A DNA stretch of 64,000 bases from Denitrovibrio sp. (GCA_002869185.1 PKTN01000013.1:58972-122971); one strand, 5' to 3'; positions 1 to 9,883 are shown, counted from the stretch's first letter. A program made the numbers and translations. Notes: generated by a model not told the origin, from the sequence alone.

Positions 1-1723
1 TTATATTCTCAGTCGATTCATTCTCTATAATCAGAGTCATAAAAGGTCTGTTAATAAAAGCATTTGGCATATTTGCAAATACAGGTTCAACACCTGCAAC
101 AGATAACACTATACCTTTATTCGGATCAGGTTTAGATTTTGCAGCCTTTTTAGCTGGTTGCGCTTTAGATGATGAAGCTGTTTTCTTGTTCCCTGATGCA
201 ACCTGAGGTGCCTGTTTAGGTGCACGTTTCCGTTCTATCTCTACAAGCTTATCTAGTACGTTTTGCTTTACACTTTCAAACGCCTTCCTCATAGCGGCTT
301 TTCTTCCCATACTTTCGTTCATATGGTAAACCACCACACCTTTGGATGCGTCAAATAACTGCAAGCCTGTCTTTGTGTCGAAAATGACTACGTCCATATC
401 CGCATTGATCATCTTGAGGTTCTTGCTAACTCTACTCTTAGAAGCAGAAGCAGCCTCTTTCACGATAACCAATACGTCAGGTTTATTAATATCTATATCT
501 TCTTTATAGCCTGTCACTCCACAACCCTTAGCAGGGAGTTCAGCAAGCGGAAAAAGAAGATTATTAAGCTCTTTTGCTAGTTCAGGTCTTATGATGTCTC
601 CATCACCACATGATGCTAGCCCTATCTTAATCTCTCTCTTTTTATTACCTATTATCCTAAGATCTTGTAAATCAGCTAATATCAAATTCGTATCCAGAAA
701 AACGACATAAAAGCCTTCGAACTTTGCACCAGATACTTTTGTTGTTACCGCATATGCTCCTGCTGAATACTTATCAGCAGCCGACATGATCTTATCTTTC
801 ACTATGTATGATTTTTTCCTAGGAAGCCTACCTGTAACACTTTTAATATGCTCTTTTACAGATTGCTTTGTTGCCTTGCTAATCGCAATTTTACCTATAC
901 CCTCTCCGTTGCCAAAGACAGGTATTTTCACTCTCACAAATCTAACCTTAGTAGGAGCCCCGCTCTGCTCAGCAAGCCCTAAAGTTCCTGCTAACCTCTT
1001 AACATAAGGAGCTTTACTACCTTCTATAAGCACCCTAGCATCTTTCTGCATGCCTGTTTTAAACAGAGCATAACCATCAATAGCTTGGATATCTTCGTAT
1101 CTCTTAGGAAATAGTTCTTTAAGTAGAGCTATATATTTCAGAGCATCCTCAAAGTTCTCAGACATTAGACTGTCACCAATCTTTGTCATCAGATCGTTAC
1201 CAGATGCATTAATAAGCTGACTGAGAGATTTTTTAAACGGCTCAACATAGTCAATTTTTACAGAGCCTCTAAAACTTCTAATTATTTCATATGATTCTTT
1301 ATCAGGTACAGTTGCCTTTTTTATCTCAAGTGGCGTCTCAGTAGTGATATCCAAAATATTGTTTTTCATCACTATAGTACCAATTAAAGTACTAACGTCA
1401 GCAAGGACAGACATACCTTCGTTATTATGAGCAAATTCTACATTGTCAAAATTAAACCCACCAGAAGTCGCTAGAAAAGCTGTTTTGTTATATCCAAAAA
1501 CAGCTTTTTTGATACTCACACTAGAGTTTTGACTAGATTTCAGACCTACTTCAAATGATTCGAACCGAGTATCTTCAAACCTAGCCTCTGAGTTTATCAC
1601 CTCAAATACTCCACCATTTCTGAAAAAAGTATTCGTGAATAAACCACCACCGGCACCAGTATCCGCAAGTGTAATGTTATAGCCCTTACCTTTGAATGTA
1701 ACGCCAGCATCTTTAGTACCGAG
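1..1723 (-). pseudogene. Downstream part of the GNA1162-like/beta-helix envelope protein, beyond an in-frame TAG; runs off the window
   Basis: Directly after the TAG at 1724-1726 the same frame stays open for 574 codons to the window edge, with no further stop. The translation continues the beta-helix domain that the upstream part had just begun (Gly-rich short strands such as GTKDAGVTFKG, then TNTFFRNGG). It passes through an alpha-helical stretch with TPR-like character and then a mixed region with FlgT/LPP20-like flavour (DVVIFDTKTGLQLFDAS). A Lys/Ala/Pro-rich linker (KTASSSKAQPAKKAAKSKP) follows, and a new domain starts at the edge. No ribosome-binding site or good start lies just after the TAG, so this is read as the C-terminal part of the gene starting at 3088 and not as a separate gene. 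Whether it is expressed depends on what the TAG means. The domain assignments are by eye. Confidence 0.6.
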
Positions 1724-3088
1724 CTATTCTATACTACCTAATACCTTGAGCGATGCTGAGTCTTCAAATCGGATTACAGAACCAGCCTCTATGGTCAGCT
1801 TAATTCCATTAGGTACAGTGAATTCTCCTCTAACGATATACGGACTACCAAGACTGTAAAAGATTCTGTCTTCTTTCAGCTCACCAGTTACGTCCGTAGG
1901 GCCAGGTTTTACAGCGACCCTAGATATCTCAGCCGCAGGGCTGAGGTTGTCTGCGAAATCTTTTGTGTATACCCTATAGAATATCTTCTGACCGAAACTT
2001 ACTCCCTCGTCTAGGTATTCACTAAGTTCAGTAGTAGCCAACTCTTCAAATTCAGCCTGACCTACTACAGCTTTGTTTATAATGTACTCTTTTATGTCAT
2101 TATCTTCTGGTTTTTCCCAACTAAGTTTAAAACCTTTCTCTGATAGACCTGTTTGTAAATTAACTGGTTCAGAAGGAGGGATTGTATCCACAGTAACCAA
2201 ATATGGTACTTGATACTTAGTAACCTTTCTCTTTTCTGAATTAACTAAAAAGACCTCCATCAGAGCACCTTTATAGTTAGTCCCTTCAGTAACTACATAT
2301 TTTCCTAAGTACAGCCCCGGCTTGATCTCGTTAAGAGATATCGCGTCTGTCTGACCAACAATACTGAAGTATGACTTCATCCCCTCATCCCCTTTAAGGG
2401 AGACAAGGATCTCATCTTGAGCTTTGAAAGGGCTATCAAGAGTGTTAGTCACAACAGAGAATATAGTTGGAGGTCTAACTACAGCTAAGTTAGGAGGTTC
2501 TGGCAGTGCTTTAGCGATGTTTCGACAGAGTTTGTCAAAAAGTTCTATCTTAACACTGTCACGAAGAACAAGTGCGGACTGAACCGCAGTAGATATAGCA
2601 GCCCAAGGTGAAAGTGGAACACCACCAGCCTTACGGTCGACCTTCTCTTCTTTCTTCCATAAGATTCTACCTGTACTTGCTTCGACAAAGGTGACGTCCA
2701 GCTTCACAGTTAAACTACCGTAGAAACCAGCATACATCTTCTCTATACCTATGACGTTTAGAAAGATAAGCCCCTGAACGCCAAGCTCATCAGCTATCTC
2801 TTTATTAGTGAATTCACGCCATTTTTTACCAGATTTTTGTTCTAGAAGGAATAGTTTTGAATCGATATCCTCTAGCTCCATATCACGATAGTTCTTTGAT
2901 CCTATGTGATTAAAGAAGGTGACGCGAAGCTCTTTCAGATCTTCTGGTTTTCCGTCCCCTTCAATAGGGAGCACAGCGATATGCTCTGGCATAGCCGCTA
3001 GCACTTGTCCGGTACAAACCAGACAAAAAAAGGCCGCAATAAATGCGACCTTTATGTAGTTTTGATTAATAAGCTGTAAGAACATCAA
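1724..3088 (-). CDS. Exported GNA1162-like (DUF799-type) protein with FN3 domain; frame interrupted by TAG at its end
   Basis: The N-terminus has a hydrophobic export signal (residues about 10-32, ending near VLAAM). Residues about 35-200 resemble the GNA1162/DUF799 outer-membrane lipoprotein family: IAVLPIEG, a segment about reaching the target protein level (ELGVQGLIFLNVIG), and ASTGRILWKKEEKVDRKAGG. A further Ig-like stretch is followed by a fibronectin type III domain (about 315-400, DTIPPSEPVNLQ, KLSWEKPEDNDIKEY). The first coil of a beta-helix (IEAGSVIRFEDSASLKVLGSIE) ends abruptly at the TAG, and the beta-helix resumes in frame after it. The start overlaps the end of the upstream CsgG-like frame by 23 bases, suggesting translational coupling. 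CsgG, DUF4810 and GNA1162 lipoproteins are known to be encoded together; here such domains are built into larger proteins. Confidence 0.65.
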   Translation of the reverse strand: MMFLQLINQNYIKVAFIAAFFCLVCTGQVLAAMPEHIAVLPIEGDGKPEDLKELRVTFFNHIGSKNYRDMELEDIDSKLFLLEQKSGKKWREFTNKEIADELGVQGLIFLNVIGIEKMYAGFYGSLTVKLDVTFVEASTGRILWKKEEKVDRKAGGVPLSPWAAISTAVQSALVLRDSVKIELFDKLCRNIAKALPEPPNLAVVRPPTIFSVVTNTLDSPFKAQDEILVSLKGDEGMKSYFSIVGQTDAISLNEIKPGLYLGKYVVTEGTNYKGALMEVFLVNSEKRKVTKYQVPYLVTVDTIPPSEPVNLQTGLSEKGFKLSWEKPEDNDIKEYIINKAVVGQAEFEELATTELSEYLDEGVSFGQKIFYRVYTKDFADNLSPAAEISRVAVKPGPTDVTGELKEDRIFYSLGSPYIVRGEFTVPNGIKLTIEAGSVIRFEDSASLKVLGSIE

Positions 3089-4181
3089 GATACTTACCTG
3101 CTTTATCTTCTAACTCGGTAACATCTTTTTTCTTTCTAATTTTTAGAAGAATAGCATTTACATAGAGTTCAACAGCAGACTGAATATTATTAGATGATTC
3201 AAGCTTAATAGCTTCTGCTAAATACTTTTCATCTTGATCTTTGAAACGTTCCATTATCTCACTAGATATCTTATCGATAGTCTCTTTTCTAACTTCATTA
3301 CTCATTTCTATATCAGTAGGAAGCTTAGCAGCCTTCATATTTACCTGATATGTCCCGATATCTATACCGCTAGTCGCCTCGTCTCTCTCCTCTTTCTGTG
3401 CTCTTACAGTATTGCTGTATGTAACACGTCCCTGAGAAGTCTCAACCACACGATAGCTAATACTAAGGTAACTAACTTTTTCATGGAAAGCTACATCATA
3501 CTCAGCATATTCATAAACAGGCTTCATGAGATATTTTCTAGGTGCAGGCGGAATAGGTCTGTTCTGCTTACGAAGTTGCATAGCCTCTCTTGACCAATCT
3601 TCCCACTCGATATTTCTAATTTGGTTTTCACCAACTTTTACTCTTACTTTCTTCTTACTATTTTGAATATTTGTCTCAGTTCTTGAGTCGAGAACCTCAC
3701 CCATAAGAAGGTAATCTGCAGATTTAATACGGAAAGAATCAGTAGAAGTCTGCTCTTCTGCACTTCCTGCTACTGCTAGCTCGTATTCACGTAGGAGAAT
3801 CTCAAGAGCACCCCTTTCAATGATTTTTACGTCATCGCTAAGTGTGTTTTGAAGAATCTGCATTATATTCGATGTAACCTGCAGACCAAGCTCAGGCTCA
3901 CTCACAGGACTTTTAAATGGTATAACGGCTATAGACTTAAGAGCTCTAGCTAGAACTTTGTCCTCTACACTCTTCTTTATTGATCTGAGTCCGTGATATG
4001 AAGGGACAAGATCATAAAGCATCTTAAGGTAAAGATATGATTGACCATATGCTCCATTATCCATAGCCTTCTGACCAAGGAAGAACATATTGTCGTAATA
4101 CTGCTCTAGCTGATCTTTTGGTATAGAAACCATTGTTCTAAGCTCTAGCGGTAAGTTTTTCATAGTATTAAAAGCTGACAT
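3066..4181 (-). CDS. CsgG/TolB-like envelope domain; C-terminal half of the lipoprotein at 4224-5108, separated by in-frame TAG
   Basis: The frame is identical to that of the lipoprotein upstream. The TAG at 4224-4226 is followed by 14 sense codons and then this Met, so start and frame are shared. Residues about 65-155 carry a CsgG-like fold: IAVIPFKSPVSEPELGLQ, a region ending NTLSDDVKIIERGALEILLREYE, and ADYLLMGEVLD. The rest is helical with a late TPR-like segment (LESSNNIQSAVELYVNAI). The family forms or accompanies outer-membrane lipoprotein assemblies. No good Shine-Dalgarno sequence precedes the Met at 4181, so independent translation looks unlikely and a single 680-residue protein with 4224-5108 is the simplest ancestral form. 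The frame overlaps the next gene by 23 bases. Confidence 0.6.
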   Translation of the reverse strand: MSAFNTMKNLPLELRTMVSIPKDQLEQYYDNMFFLGQKAMDNGAYGQSYLYLKMLYDLVPSYHGLRSIKKSVEDKVLARALKSIAVIPFKSPVSEPELGLQVTSNIMQILQNTLSDDVKIIERGALEILLREYELAVAGSAEEQTSTDSFRIKSADYLLMGEVLDSRTETNIQNSKKKVRVKVGENQIRNIEWEDWSREAMQLRKQNRPIPPAPRKYLMKPVYEYAEYDVAFHEKVSYLSISYRVVETSQGRVTYSNTVRAQKEERDEATSGIDIGTYQVNMKAAKLPTDIEMSNEVRKETIDKISSEIMERFKDQDEKYLAEAIKLESSNNIQSAVELYVNAILLKIRKKKDVTELEDKAGKYLDVLTAY

Positions 4182-4223
4182 GAAGTTATCATAAGCTTGC
4201 TTATTCAGCTCTTGGCTAGCGAA

Positions 4224-5108
4224 CTATACACCTTCAAGGAAGCTAACTTCAGCAAGCTGAACTCTTGTTTCATCTATTGCCTGCTGTGCAGCTTGTCTTG
4301 CATCTGGGAATGCCAGTGCTCTCTTAAAGTATATAAGAGCCTTCTCTAGCTCTCCGTTCTCTCTAGCTTCAGTACCTTTCTCTATATAGTAATCAGGGGT
4401 ATCACTCTTTGTAGCTTGCTCAAGGTATTGTTTTATCTGAGAGTTTTCAGAATCTATTTTAGCCATCTTAGTAAGAAGCTCTTTAGCCTCTTTCATATTA
4501 TCTTCAGCTAAAAGCTTTTCAGCTTCTGGCATATTTGACTTAATTGCCTTATATCCATACTCATCAGTGAGTGGACCAAGAACTGTTGGATCCAGCTGTT
4601 TAGCTGATAAAGCAGCATCATAAGCACCGAAAAAGTCACCTTTTGCTTCTAATTCACTAGACTGAGTTTTAGCTTCCATTACAGCCTGATCAGTAATTTT
4701 AGTGTATTCAGCAAGTTTTGCTCTATACTTAGCTGTTTCTGAAGAGTTACTAGCATAAGCTGTCGCTTTACTTAGCTTCTTATCAACAGCACTAAGTACT
4801 GATTTTGAGACTGGTGGATTAGCATCTAACTTTGATTTAACAAAGTTCATGTTATCGTTATAAAGTTCGCTTTTAAGAGTAAAAGCTTCAGCACAAAAAC
4901 GTTTATCTTCAGGATATTTTGAACACAAGGTTTGCATATTTTTTAATGCATTCTCCTTCTGACCTTTCTGAGCCATAACAAGACTGGAGTTATAAAGGTT
5001 TTGATCTGGACCAGAAACTACACAACCAGCGACTGTCATAAGCATGACTACCGCAACTGAGCAGTTCTTAAGCATATTGATAATGCTTGGCGAAAATGGA
5101 TTTCTCAT
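4224..5108 (-). CDS. TPR-containing lipoprotein; N-terminal half of a CsgG-like protein, ends at in-frame TAG
   Basis: The N-terminus is a lipoprotein signal: basic start, hydrophobic core and lipobox LMTVAGC with the modified Cys near residue 29. The remainder is almost wholly alpha-helical with TPR-like repeats (KGDFFGAYDAALSAKQLDP, ARENGELEKALIYFKRALAF), so it probably sits in the outer membrane's inner leaflet facing the periplasm. It terminates at TAG (4224-4226) in the middle of a helix (VSFLEGV), and the same frame continues as FASQELNKQAYDNF into the CsgG-like domain. TPR lipoproteins of the DUF4810 type are typical partners of CsgG and GNA1162 proteins. The start is preceded by CGGGGGCACTCA, a weak ribosome-binding site. 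Confidence 0.7.
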   Translation of the reverse strand: MRNPFSPSIINMLKNCSVAVVMLMTVAGCVVSGPDQNLYNSSLVMAQKGQKENALKNMQTLCSKYPEDKRFCAEAFTLKSELYNDNMNFVKSKLDANPPVSKSVLSAVDKKLSKATAYASNSSETAKYRAKLAEYTKITDQAVMEAKTQSSELEAKGDFFGAYDAALSAKQLDPTVLGPLTDEYGYKAIKSNMPEAEKLLAEDNMKEAKELLTKMAKIDSENSQIKQYLEQATKSDTPDYYIEKGTEARENGELEKALIYFKRALAFPDARQAAQQAIDETRVQLAEVSFLEGV

Positions 5109-5263
5109 TGAGTGCCCCCGTAAAAATCTGTAAGTTCTACAATACTACACGAATTACCTGTTTTTTTAAAGTAAAAATGAGGTTTTTTCTTCACATTACA
5201 GCTTATCAATAAAGGGATTTTTGTCAAATAATCGTCATGCGTTCTATCTTCAAATTTTGGGCA

Positions 5264-5292
5264 CAAAAAAACCCGCCTTTTACAGCGGGTTT
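5264..5292 (-). terminator. Rho-independent terminator of the M23 peptidase gene
   Basis: Read on the minus strand, AAACCCGC and GCGGGTTT form an 8-bp stem around an 8-nt loop, followed by a run of T. It lies 23 bases after the peptidase stop codon. Confidence 0.85.
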
Positions 5293-5314
5293 ATATATTG
5301 ATTTAGTCAGTCTA

Positions 5315-6232
5315 TTAGTTAGAACCAACGATAAATTTAAGAGGATTTACTGGTATACCATTAACGAGAACTTCGTAGTGAACGTGAGGTCCAGTACTAC
5401 GTCCAGTACTACCAACTTTAGCAATAACATCACCCTTGCTAACCTTATCGCCAGCTTTAACAGTGAGTTTATTGTTATGTCCATACTTAGTAATATAACC
5501 ATAACCGTGATCGATAATGATAGTCTTTCCGTATCCAGCTTTTCTACCAGAGTATACTACAATACCTTTTGCTGCTGCCTGAACAGGCACATTGTATTTT
5601 GTAGCTATATCAAGACCTTCGTGGAAGACTCTGCGACCAGTAAAAGGTGAAATTCTGTAACCAAATCCACTCGATATCCAACCCTTAACAGGCCAGATTG
5701 TAGGAGTAGAGCTAAGCATAAGCTTTTGCTCTTCTAGAAAATCAGCAAGTTCTGAGAGACTAACTGCTCTCTGCTCTATCTCCATACCAAGGTTAGAAAG
5801 TGTTGTATTAAGACCTTCGAAAAATCTTTTATCCTTACGCTCAGAAACTTTTGAAAGATCCTGAAGAACATCAACCTCTTTACCACCAACAGCGAGCTGC
5901 TTGTGAGTTTTGTCTGTTGTTCCGTATGCCGCAAGGTTTCTCACTTTATCTTCAAGCTCGAGAACACCAGCAACCTTCTCGTTTATATTGATTATCTGAG
6001 CTTGGTACCCTGCAATCTTTTCTTTAAGACCAAGGTTTTCTTCTTGATATTTAGAAAGGACACTGCGTTCCTTGTAAAGATTATTCAAATAGTAAAAACC
6101 AGCGCCAGAGACAAAAACATATAAAGCAACTGAAAGCATCGCTAAACGAATGACCCTGCTGCTTATTTTACGGGTTTTAACATCGCCCAATCGGGATTCG
6201 TCAAAAATCATCACCGTATACTTCTTCTTCAT
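5315..6232 (-). CDS. M23 family (LytM-type) murein peptidase, membrane anchored
   Basis: The 305-residue protein is a likely cell-wall endopeptidase or a regulator of amidases at the division site. It has a basic cytoplasmic start, one transmembrane segment (about 28-50), a coiled-coil region (about 52-90 and onward) with heptad-like Leu/Ile/Glu, and a C-terminal LytM domain (about 190-300). Zinc-site motifs of M23 are present: HEGLD, DHGYGY...YGH and GPHVHYEV. The arrangement of single membrane pass, coiled coil and LytM matches envelope peptidases such as those that process peptidoglycan cross-links. It stands alone, closed by a strong terminator. The start ATG at 6232 is preceded by GGAGGTTGT. 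Confidence 0.88.
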   Translation of the reverse strand: MKKKYTVMIFDESRLGDVKTRKISSRVIRLAMLSVALYVFVSGAGFYYLNNLYKERSVLSKYQEENLGLKEKIAGYQAQIININEKVAGVLELEDKVRNLAAYGTTDKTHKQLAVGGKEVDVLQDLSKVSERKDKRFFEGLNTTLSNLGMEIEQRAVSLSELADFLEEQKLMLSSTPTIWPVKGWISSGFGYRISPFTGRRVFHEGLDIATKYNVPVQAAAKGIVVYSGRKAGYGKTIIIDHGYGYITKYGHNNKLTVKAGDKVSKGDVIAKVGSTGRSTGPHVHYEVLVNGIPVNPLKFIVGSN

Positions 6233-6306
6233 ACAACCTCCGACGTCCTGTCTACACGAAAATTTGCATTAGTCTACATAAAAATTTCTTATATTTCAAG
6301 GGATTA

Positions 6307-8022
6307 TTACGCTTTAGACGCTATTTCCTCGAGTTTCTGAACGATAGTGTCTATGCAACCATCAAAAGATATCTCAGTTGCTTCACTTTCTGTCCTTGCT
6401 CTAAGCTCTATTTTCCCTTCTGCAAGAGTCTTTTTGCCTATTACAACCCTTAAAGGGATACCCGTAAGCTCGGCATCTTTAAATTTAACACCTGCTCTCT
6501 CGTCTCTATCATCGAGCAGAACCTCAATCCCTTTATCTATAAGGTCCATATATATCTTTTCGGCAGCATCAACAACATCTTTATCTTTCATTGCTAATGG
6601 GAGTACACTTATTTTAAATGGAGCTAGCTCAACAGGCCAAATAATTCCACTCTCATCATGGTTTTGCTCGATAGCTGAAGCAACAACTCTTGTCACTCCA
6701 ATCCCGTAACATCCCATGATAAAAGGCTTTCTTTTGCCGTTATTGTCTAGAAACATAGCATTCATTGATTCTGAGTACTTTGTACCTAGTTTAAAAATGT
6801 GTCCAACCTCGATACCTTTAGTAATTTGATATTTTCCGCCGCAAGCAGTGCAAGTATCGCCTATTTCAGCGTTTCTAAAGTCACCCATATCTTCAAATTC
6901 GAAGTCTCTACCAAGGTTTACGTTTATTTTATGTACACCTTTGACGTTTGCACCAACACTAAAGTTACCCATAGCTGTGATAGCAAAATCGCCATAAACA
7001 GGAATTTTCGCTCCAACAGGTCCACATGAGCCTGCAGGGCTGCCCATGCTATCAAAAACCTCGCCAGCTCCTGCCAAATCCACAACAGATGCCCCGAAAT
7101 AGTTTTTCACCTTTGCAAGGTTGACATCATGAGTCCCCTTAACACAGATAGCGACAAGCTTTCCGTCAACATCCAAGACCATAGTCTTAAGTATATCGCC
7201 TTCTGGGATATTGAGGATTTTTGCAACCTCTGAAACAGTTTTAGCGTTTGGAGTCTCAACATCTTCTATAGCTTTCATTTCGCCAGAGAAGGCGACGTGA
7301 TCGTTCTTAAGTGGTGCTTTCTCTACGTTTGCGGAATAGTCACAGCTATCACAACTGATAACAAAATCTTCACCCGTATCAGCCAAAACCATAAACTCGT
7401 GAGAGAATGATCCTCCGATCGCGCCTGAATCAGCTTCAACAGTTTTGTATTTAAGCCCACACCTTTCAAAAACTTTACAGTATGCGTCATACATCTTCTG
7501 GTAGCTAATATTTGCCGCTGCATCATCCACGTCGAATGAGTAAGCATCCTTCATTACAAACTCTCTACCACGCATCAGTCCGAAACGAGGACGAACCTCA
7601 TCACGAAATTTTGTCTGAATCTGATAAAGGTTTATCGGGAGTGCTTTATATGATGTTATGTAACTCTTCACGATGTCAGTAATAACCTCTTCGTGTGTTG
7701 GTCCATAACAGAAGTCTCTATTATGTCTATCTTTTATCCTAAGTAGCTCTTTACCGTAGAAGTCCCATCTGCCAGACTCTTCCCACAACTCAGCAGGCTG
7801 TATGGACGGCATTGTAAGCTCGATAGCTCCTGCTTCATTCATACATTCACGAACAATCTGCTCAACCTTCTTTATAACTATCAGCCCTAGTGGGAGGTAG
7901 CTGTATATCCCTGAAGCTAGCTTCTTGATCATTCCAGCCCTTGCCATCAGCTGGTGACTGACAACCTCTGCGTCTGCTGGAACTTCTCTTAATGTAGGGA
8001 TAAAAAACTTACTATATCTCAT
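6307..8022 (-). CDS. proS: Prolyl-tRNA synthetase, bacterial type
   Basis: The enzyme charges tRNA-Pro with proline. At 571 residues it has the usual bacterial-type length. Class II motifs are clear: motif 2 around FRDEVRPRFGLMRGREFVMKD and motif 3 around GCYGIGVTRVVASAIEQ. Between them lies the YbaK-like editing insertion (about 225-390) that removes mischarged alanine. The C-terminal anticodon-binding domain includes LLDDRDERAGVKFKDAELTGIP. Its start overlaps the stop of the upstream mscS-type gene by 4 bases (ATGA), so the two are probably translated from one message. Confidence 0.97.
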   Translation of the reverse strand: MRYSKFFIPTLREVPADAEVVSHQLMARAGMIKKLASGIYSYLPLGLIVIKKVEQIVRECMNEAGAIELTMPSIQPAELWEESGRWDFYGKELLRIKDRHNRDFCYGPTHEEVITDIVKSYITSYKALPINLYQIQTKFRDEVRPRFGLMRGREFVMKDAYSFDVDDAAANISYQKMYDAYCKVFERCGLKYKTVEADSGAIGGSFSHEFMVLADTGEDFVISCDSCDYSANVEKAPLKNDHVAFSGEMKAIEDVETPNAKTVSEVAKILNIPEGDILKTMVLDVDGKLVAICVKGTHDVNLAKVKNYFGASVVDLAGAGEVFDSMGSPAGSCGPVGAKIPVYGDFAITAMGNFSVGANVKGVHKINVNLGRDFEFEDMGDFRNAEIGDTCTACGGKYQITKGIEVGHIFKLGTKYSESMNAMFLDNNGKRKPFIMGCYGIGVTRVVASAIEQNHDESGIIWPVELAPFKISVLPLAMKDKDVVDAAEKIYMDLIDKGIEVLLDDRDERAGVKFKDAELTGIPLRVVIGKKTLAEGKIELRARTESEATEISFDGCIDTIVQKLEEIASKA

Positions 8023-9821
8023 TTATCATTCTCCTTATCTATCTTGTCAGCAATCTTCAGGTCATTTCTGAACCAGACATCTTGCTGAGGAAACGGAATT
8101 TCTATACCATGTTCTTTAAATTTATGCCAGAGGGAGCTTAGAAAAACATTCTTAACAGATGTAATCTGGAGCCCTTCAGACATGTTCAGCCAGAATAGTA
8201 CCATAAAGTTTAGTGAACTGTCACCATACTCCATGAACCAGACATCATTCCCTTTGTATTTAACCACTTGTTCGCAATCATCTATAGCCTCATACATAAG
8301 CTTTTGAGCAAGTTCTATATCAGATGAGTAAGCTATCCCAACAGGGACACGTACACGTACATATTTATCACTTCTAGTATAATTAATAATCGTCTCTGAG
8401 ATAAATACTGAATTAGGAACCATAATCTCAATATTATCGAAAGTCTGAACTGTTGTGGCAAACATATCAATGGAGACCACACTTCCGAAGACACTGTCAG
8501 ATACGACCCCTACAATATTGCCAGCAGAACCAGGAAGCTCTACAAAATCGCCAATACGAATCTTTTTAGAAAAAAGGAGGATAAAACCACATACGTAATT
8601 GTTTATAACTGTTTGCAGACCAAAACCTATACCAATACCAAGCGCACCTGCAATAGGCACAACAACCTGCCAAGTGATACCTATTTGGAGTAGAGTAAAC
8701 ATAAAAACGAGCAATAGACCTAAGTTGTAGACAATAATCTCTAGCGAGTCGGTATCATCTGCAATATCTTTATCTGAAAATGCGACACGAAGATATTTCG
8801 TGAAAAGATATAAAAGTGATTTCAAAAATATAAAGACTATCACAGCAGACAGGAGACTAAGTATCGAAAGCGAAAATAATTTTGTTTCAAAGAGATACGT
8901 ACCTTTAAGCTTCTCTAAGATGTCCTTCATGTCGAGAGCATTATAGATCAGAAGATAGTAGATATTTATAAAAACCATAAAAATGAAACGAGTGGAGTTC
9001 TTCTTAATTAGTGCCCATTCAAGCTCTGAATAAAGCTCTCTACTGTATATATGGTTAATAAGTTGCTGAATCTTATGAAAAACGTATGACAAAAGAGCGA
9101 GTAGCATACCGAGTAGTGCTACAGCCATCACAGCTCTAAAATCTAATGTAAAAAGGTTAAAAATCCATAAGCAAGAAATAACTAGATAAGCAGCAACGAT
9201 CAGCCTTGCAAGCCCAGCTAAAAAAGCCAAGTCAGGATACGCCTCTTTCAATTGCCTAAGCGCCTGTGGCAAAACACCTTTAATATATATGAAGAAACCT
9301 AGGACTAAAAACACCTTTGAGATACTTCTTGCAAAATTAAAAGCCGAAATTAATTCTTTCTTATATATACCAACATAAGTGAATGAAACATCCACGTATA
9401 AAGCTATCGCAAGAGCAATAAATATAAAAAGCATAGCAGGTGTATAATATAGCTTTACCTTCATATCCATATACCTTGCAGGTATCTTCATAAGGGTGGT
9501 CGATAACCAGTAAAAACCTAAATAGTTAAGTAGTATATAAAGTGGATTCTCTGTATGCACTTTTACAGCGTAGTAAGTGAACAGGATAAAGATAAATGGT
9601 GAGGTTATGTATATTATAATCTCAAGTTTTTTATTAACAGCGTTCTTTGAGACTTTGATCTTGTAAAAATTCAAAAGAATATAACCAATAAAGGCTACTA
9701 TCGCAGTAGATATAAAAGAAACAGGGTGTTTTTGTATATGCTGGATAAGCTCCGCTAAAACAAAAAGCGAGGTATCCATAAGTGCCTCTACAAGAAGTGT
9801 AATATTATCTGCAACACTCAT
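8019..9821 (-). CDS. MscS family mechanosensitive channel, large form
   Basis: The 600-residue inner-membrane protein has about eleven predicted membrane segments before the conserved pore and beta domain (about 385-500). That region includes the glycine/alanine-rich pore helix (PIAGALGIGIGFGLQTVINN) and the downstream IGDFVELPG...GVVSDSVFGSVV, with MVPNS following. It should open on membrane stretch and release solutes during osmotic downshock. It is much longer than E. coli MscS and resembles the MscK/YbdG-type proteins with extra N-terminal helices. The ATG at 9821 has an AAGGAG site upstream. Its end overlaps proS. Confidence 0.88.
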   Translation of the reverse strand: MSVADNITLLVEALMDTSLFVLAELIQHIQKHPVSFISTAIVAFIGYILLNFYKIKVSKNAVNKKLEIIIYITSPFIFILFTYYAVKVHTENPLYILLNYLGFYWLSTTLMKIPARYMDMKVKLYYTPAMLFIFIALAIALYVDVSFTYVGIYKKELISAFNFARSISKVFLVLGFFIYIKGVLPQALRQLKEAYPDLAFLAGLARLIVAAYLVISCLWIFNLFTLDFRAVMAVALLGMLLALLSYVFHKIQQLINHIYSRELYSELEWALIKKNSTRFIFMVFINIYYLLIYNALDMKDILEKLKGTYLFETKLFSLSILSLLSAVIVFIFLKSLLYLFTKYLRVAFSDKDIADDTDSLEIIVYNLGLLLVFMFTLLQIGITWQVVVPIAGALGIGIGFGLQTVINNYVCGFILLFSKKIRIGDFVELPGSAGNIVGVVSDSVFGSVVSIDMFATTVQTFDNIEIMVPNSVFISETIINYTRSDKYVRVRVPVGIAYSSDIELAQKLMYEAIDDCEQVVKYKGNDVWFMEYGDSSLNFMVLFWLNMSEGLQITSVKNVFLSSLWHKFKEHGIEIPFPQQDVWFRNDLKIADKIDKENDK

Positions 9822-9883
9822 GTTTGCTCCTTGATAAAAATCTATCTAATATTATACTAAATCAGCCCCCAAGGCAAATAGGT

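Noticed and set aside
5237-5650. Plus-strand open frame opposite the M23 gene, and similar opposite-strand frames throughout
   Set aside because: They overlap well-supported genes, have no family resemblance and lack ribosome-binding sites.
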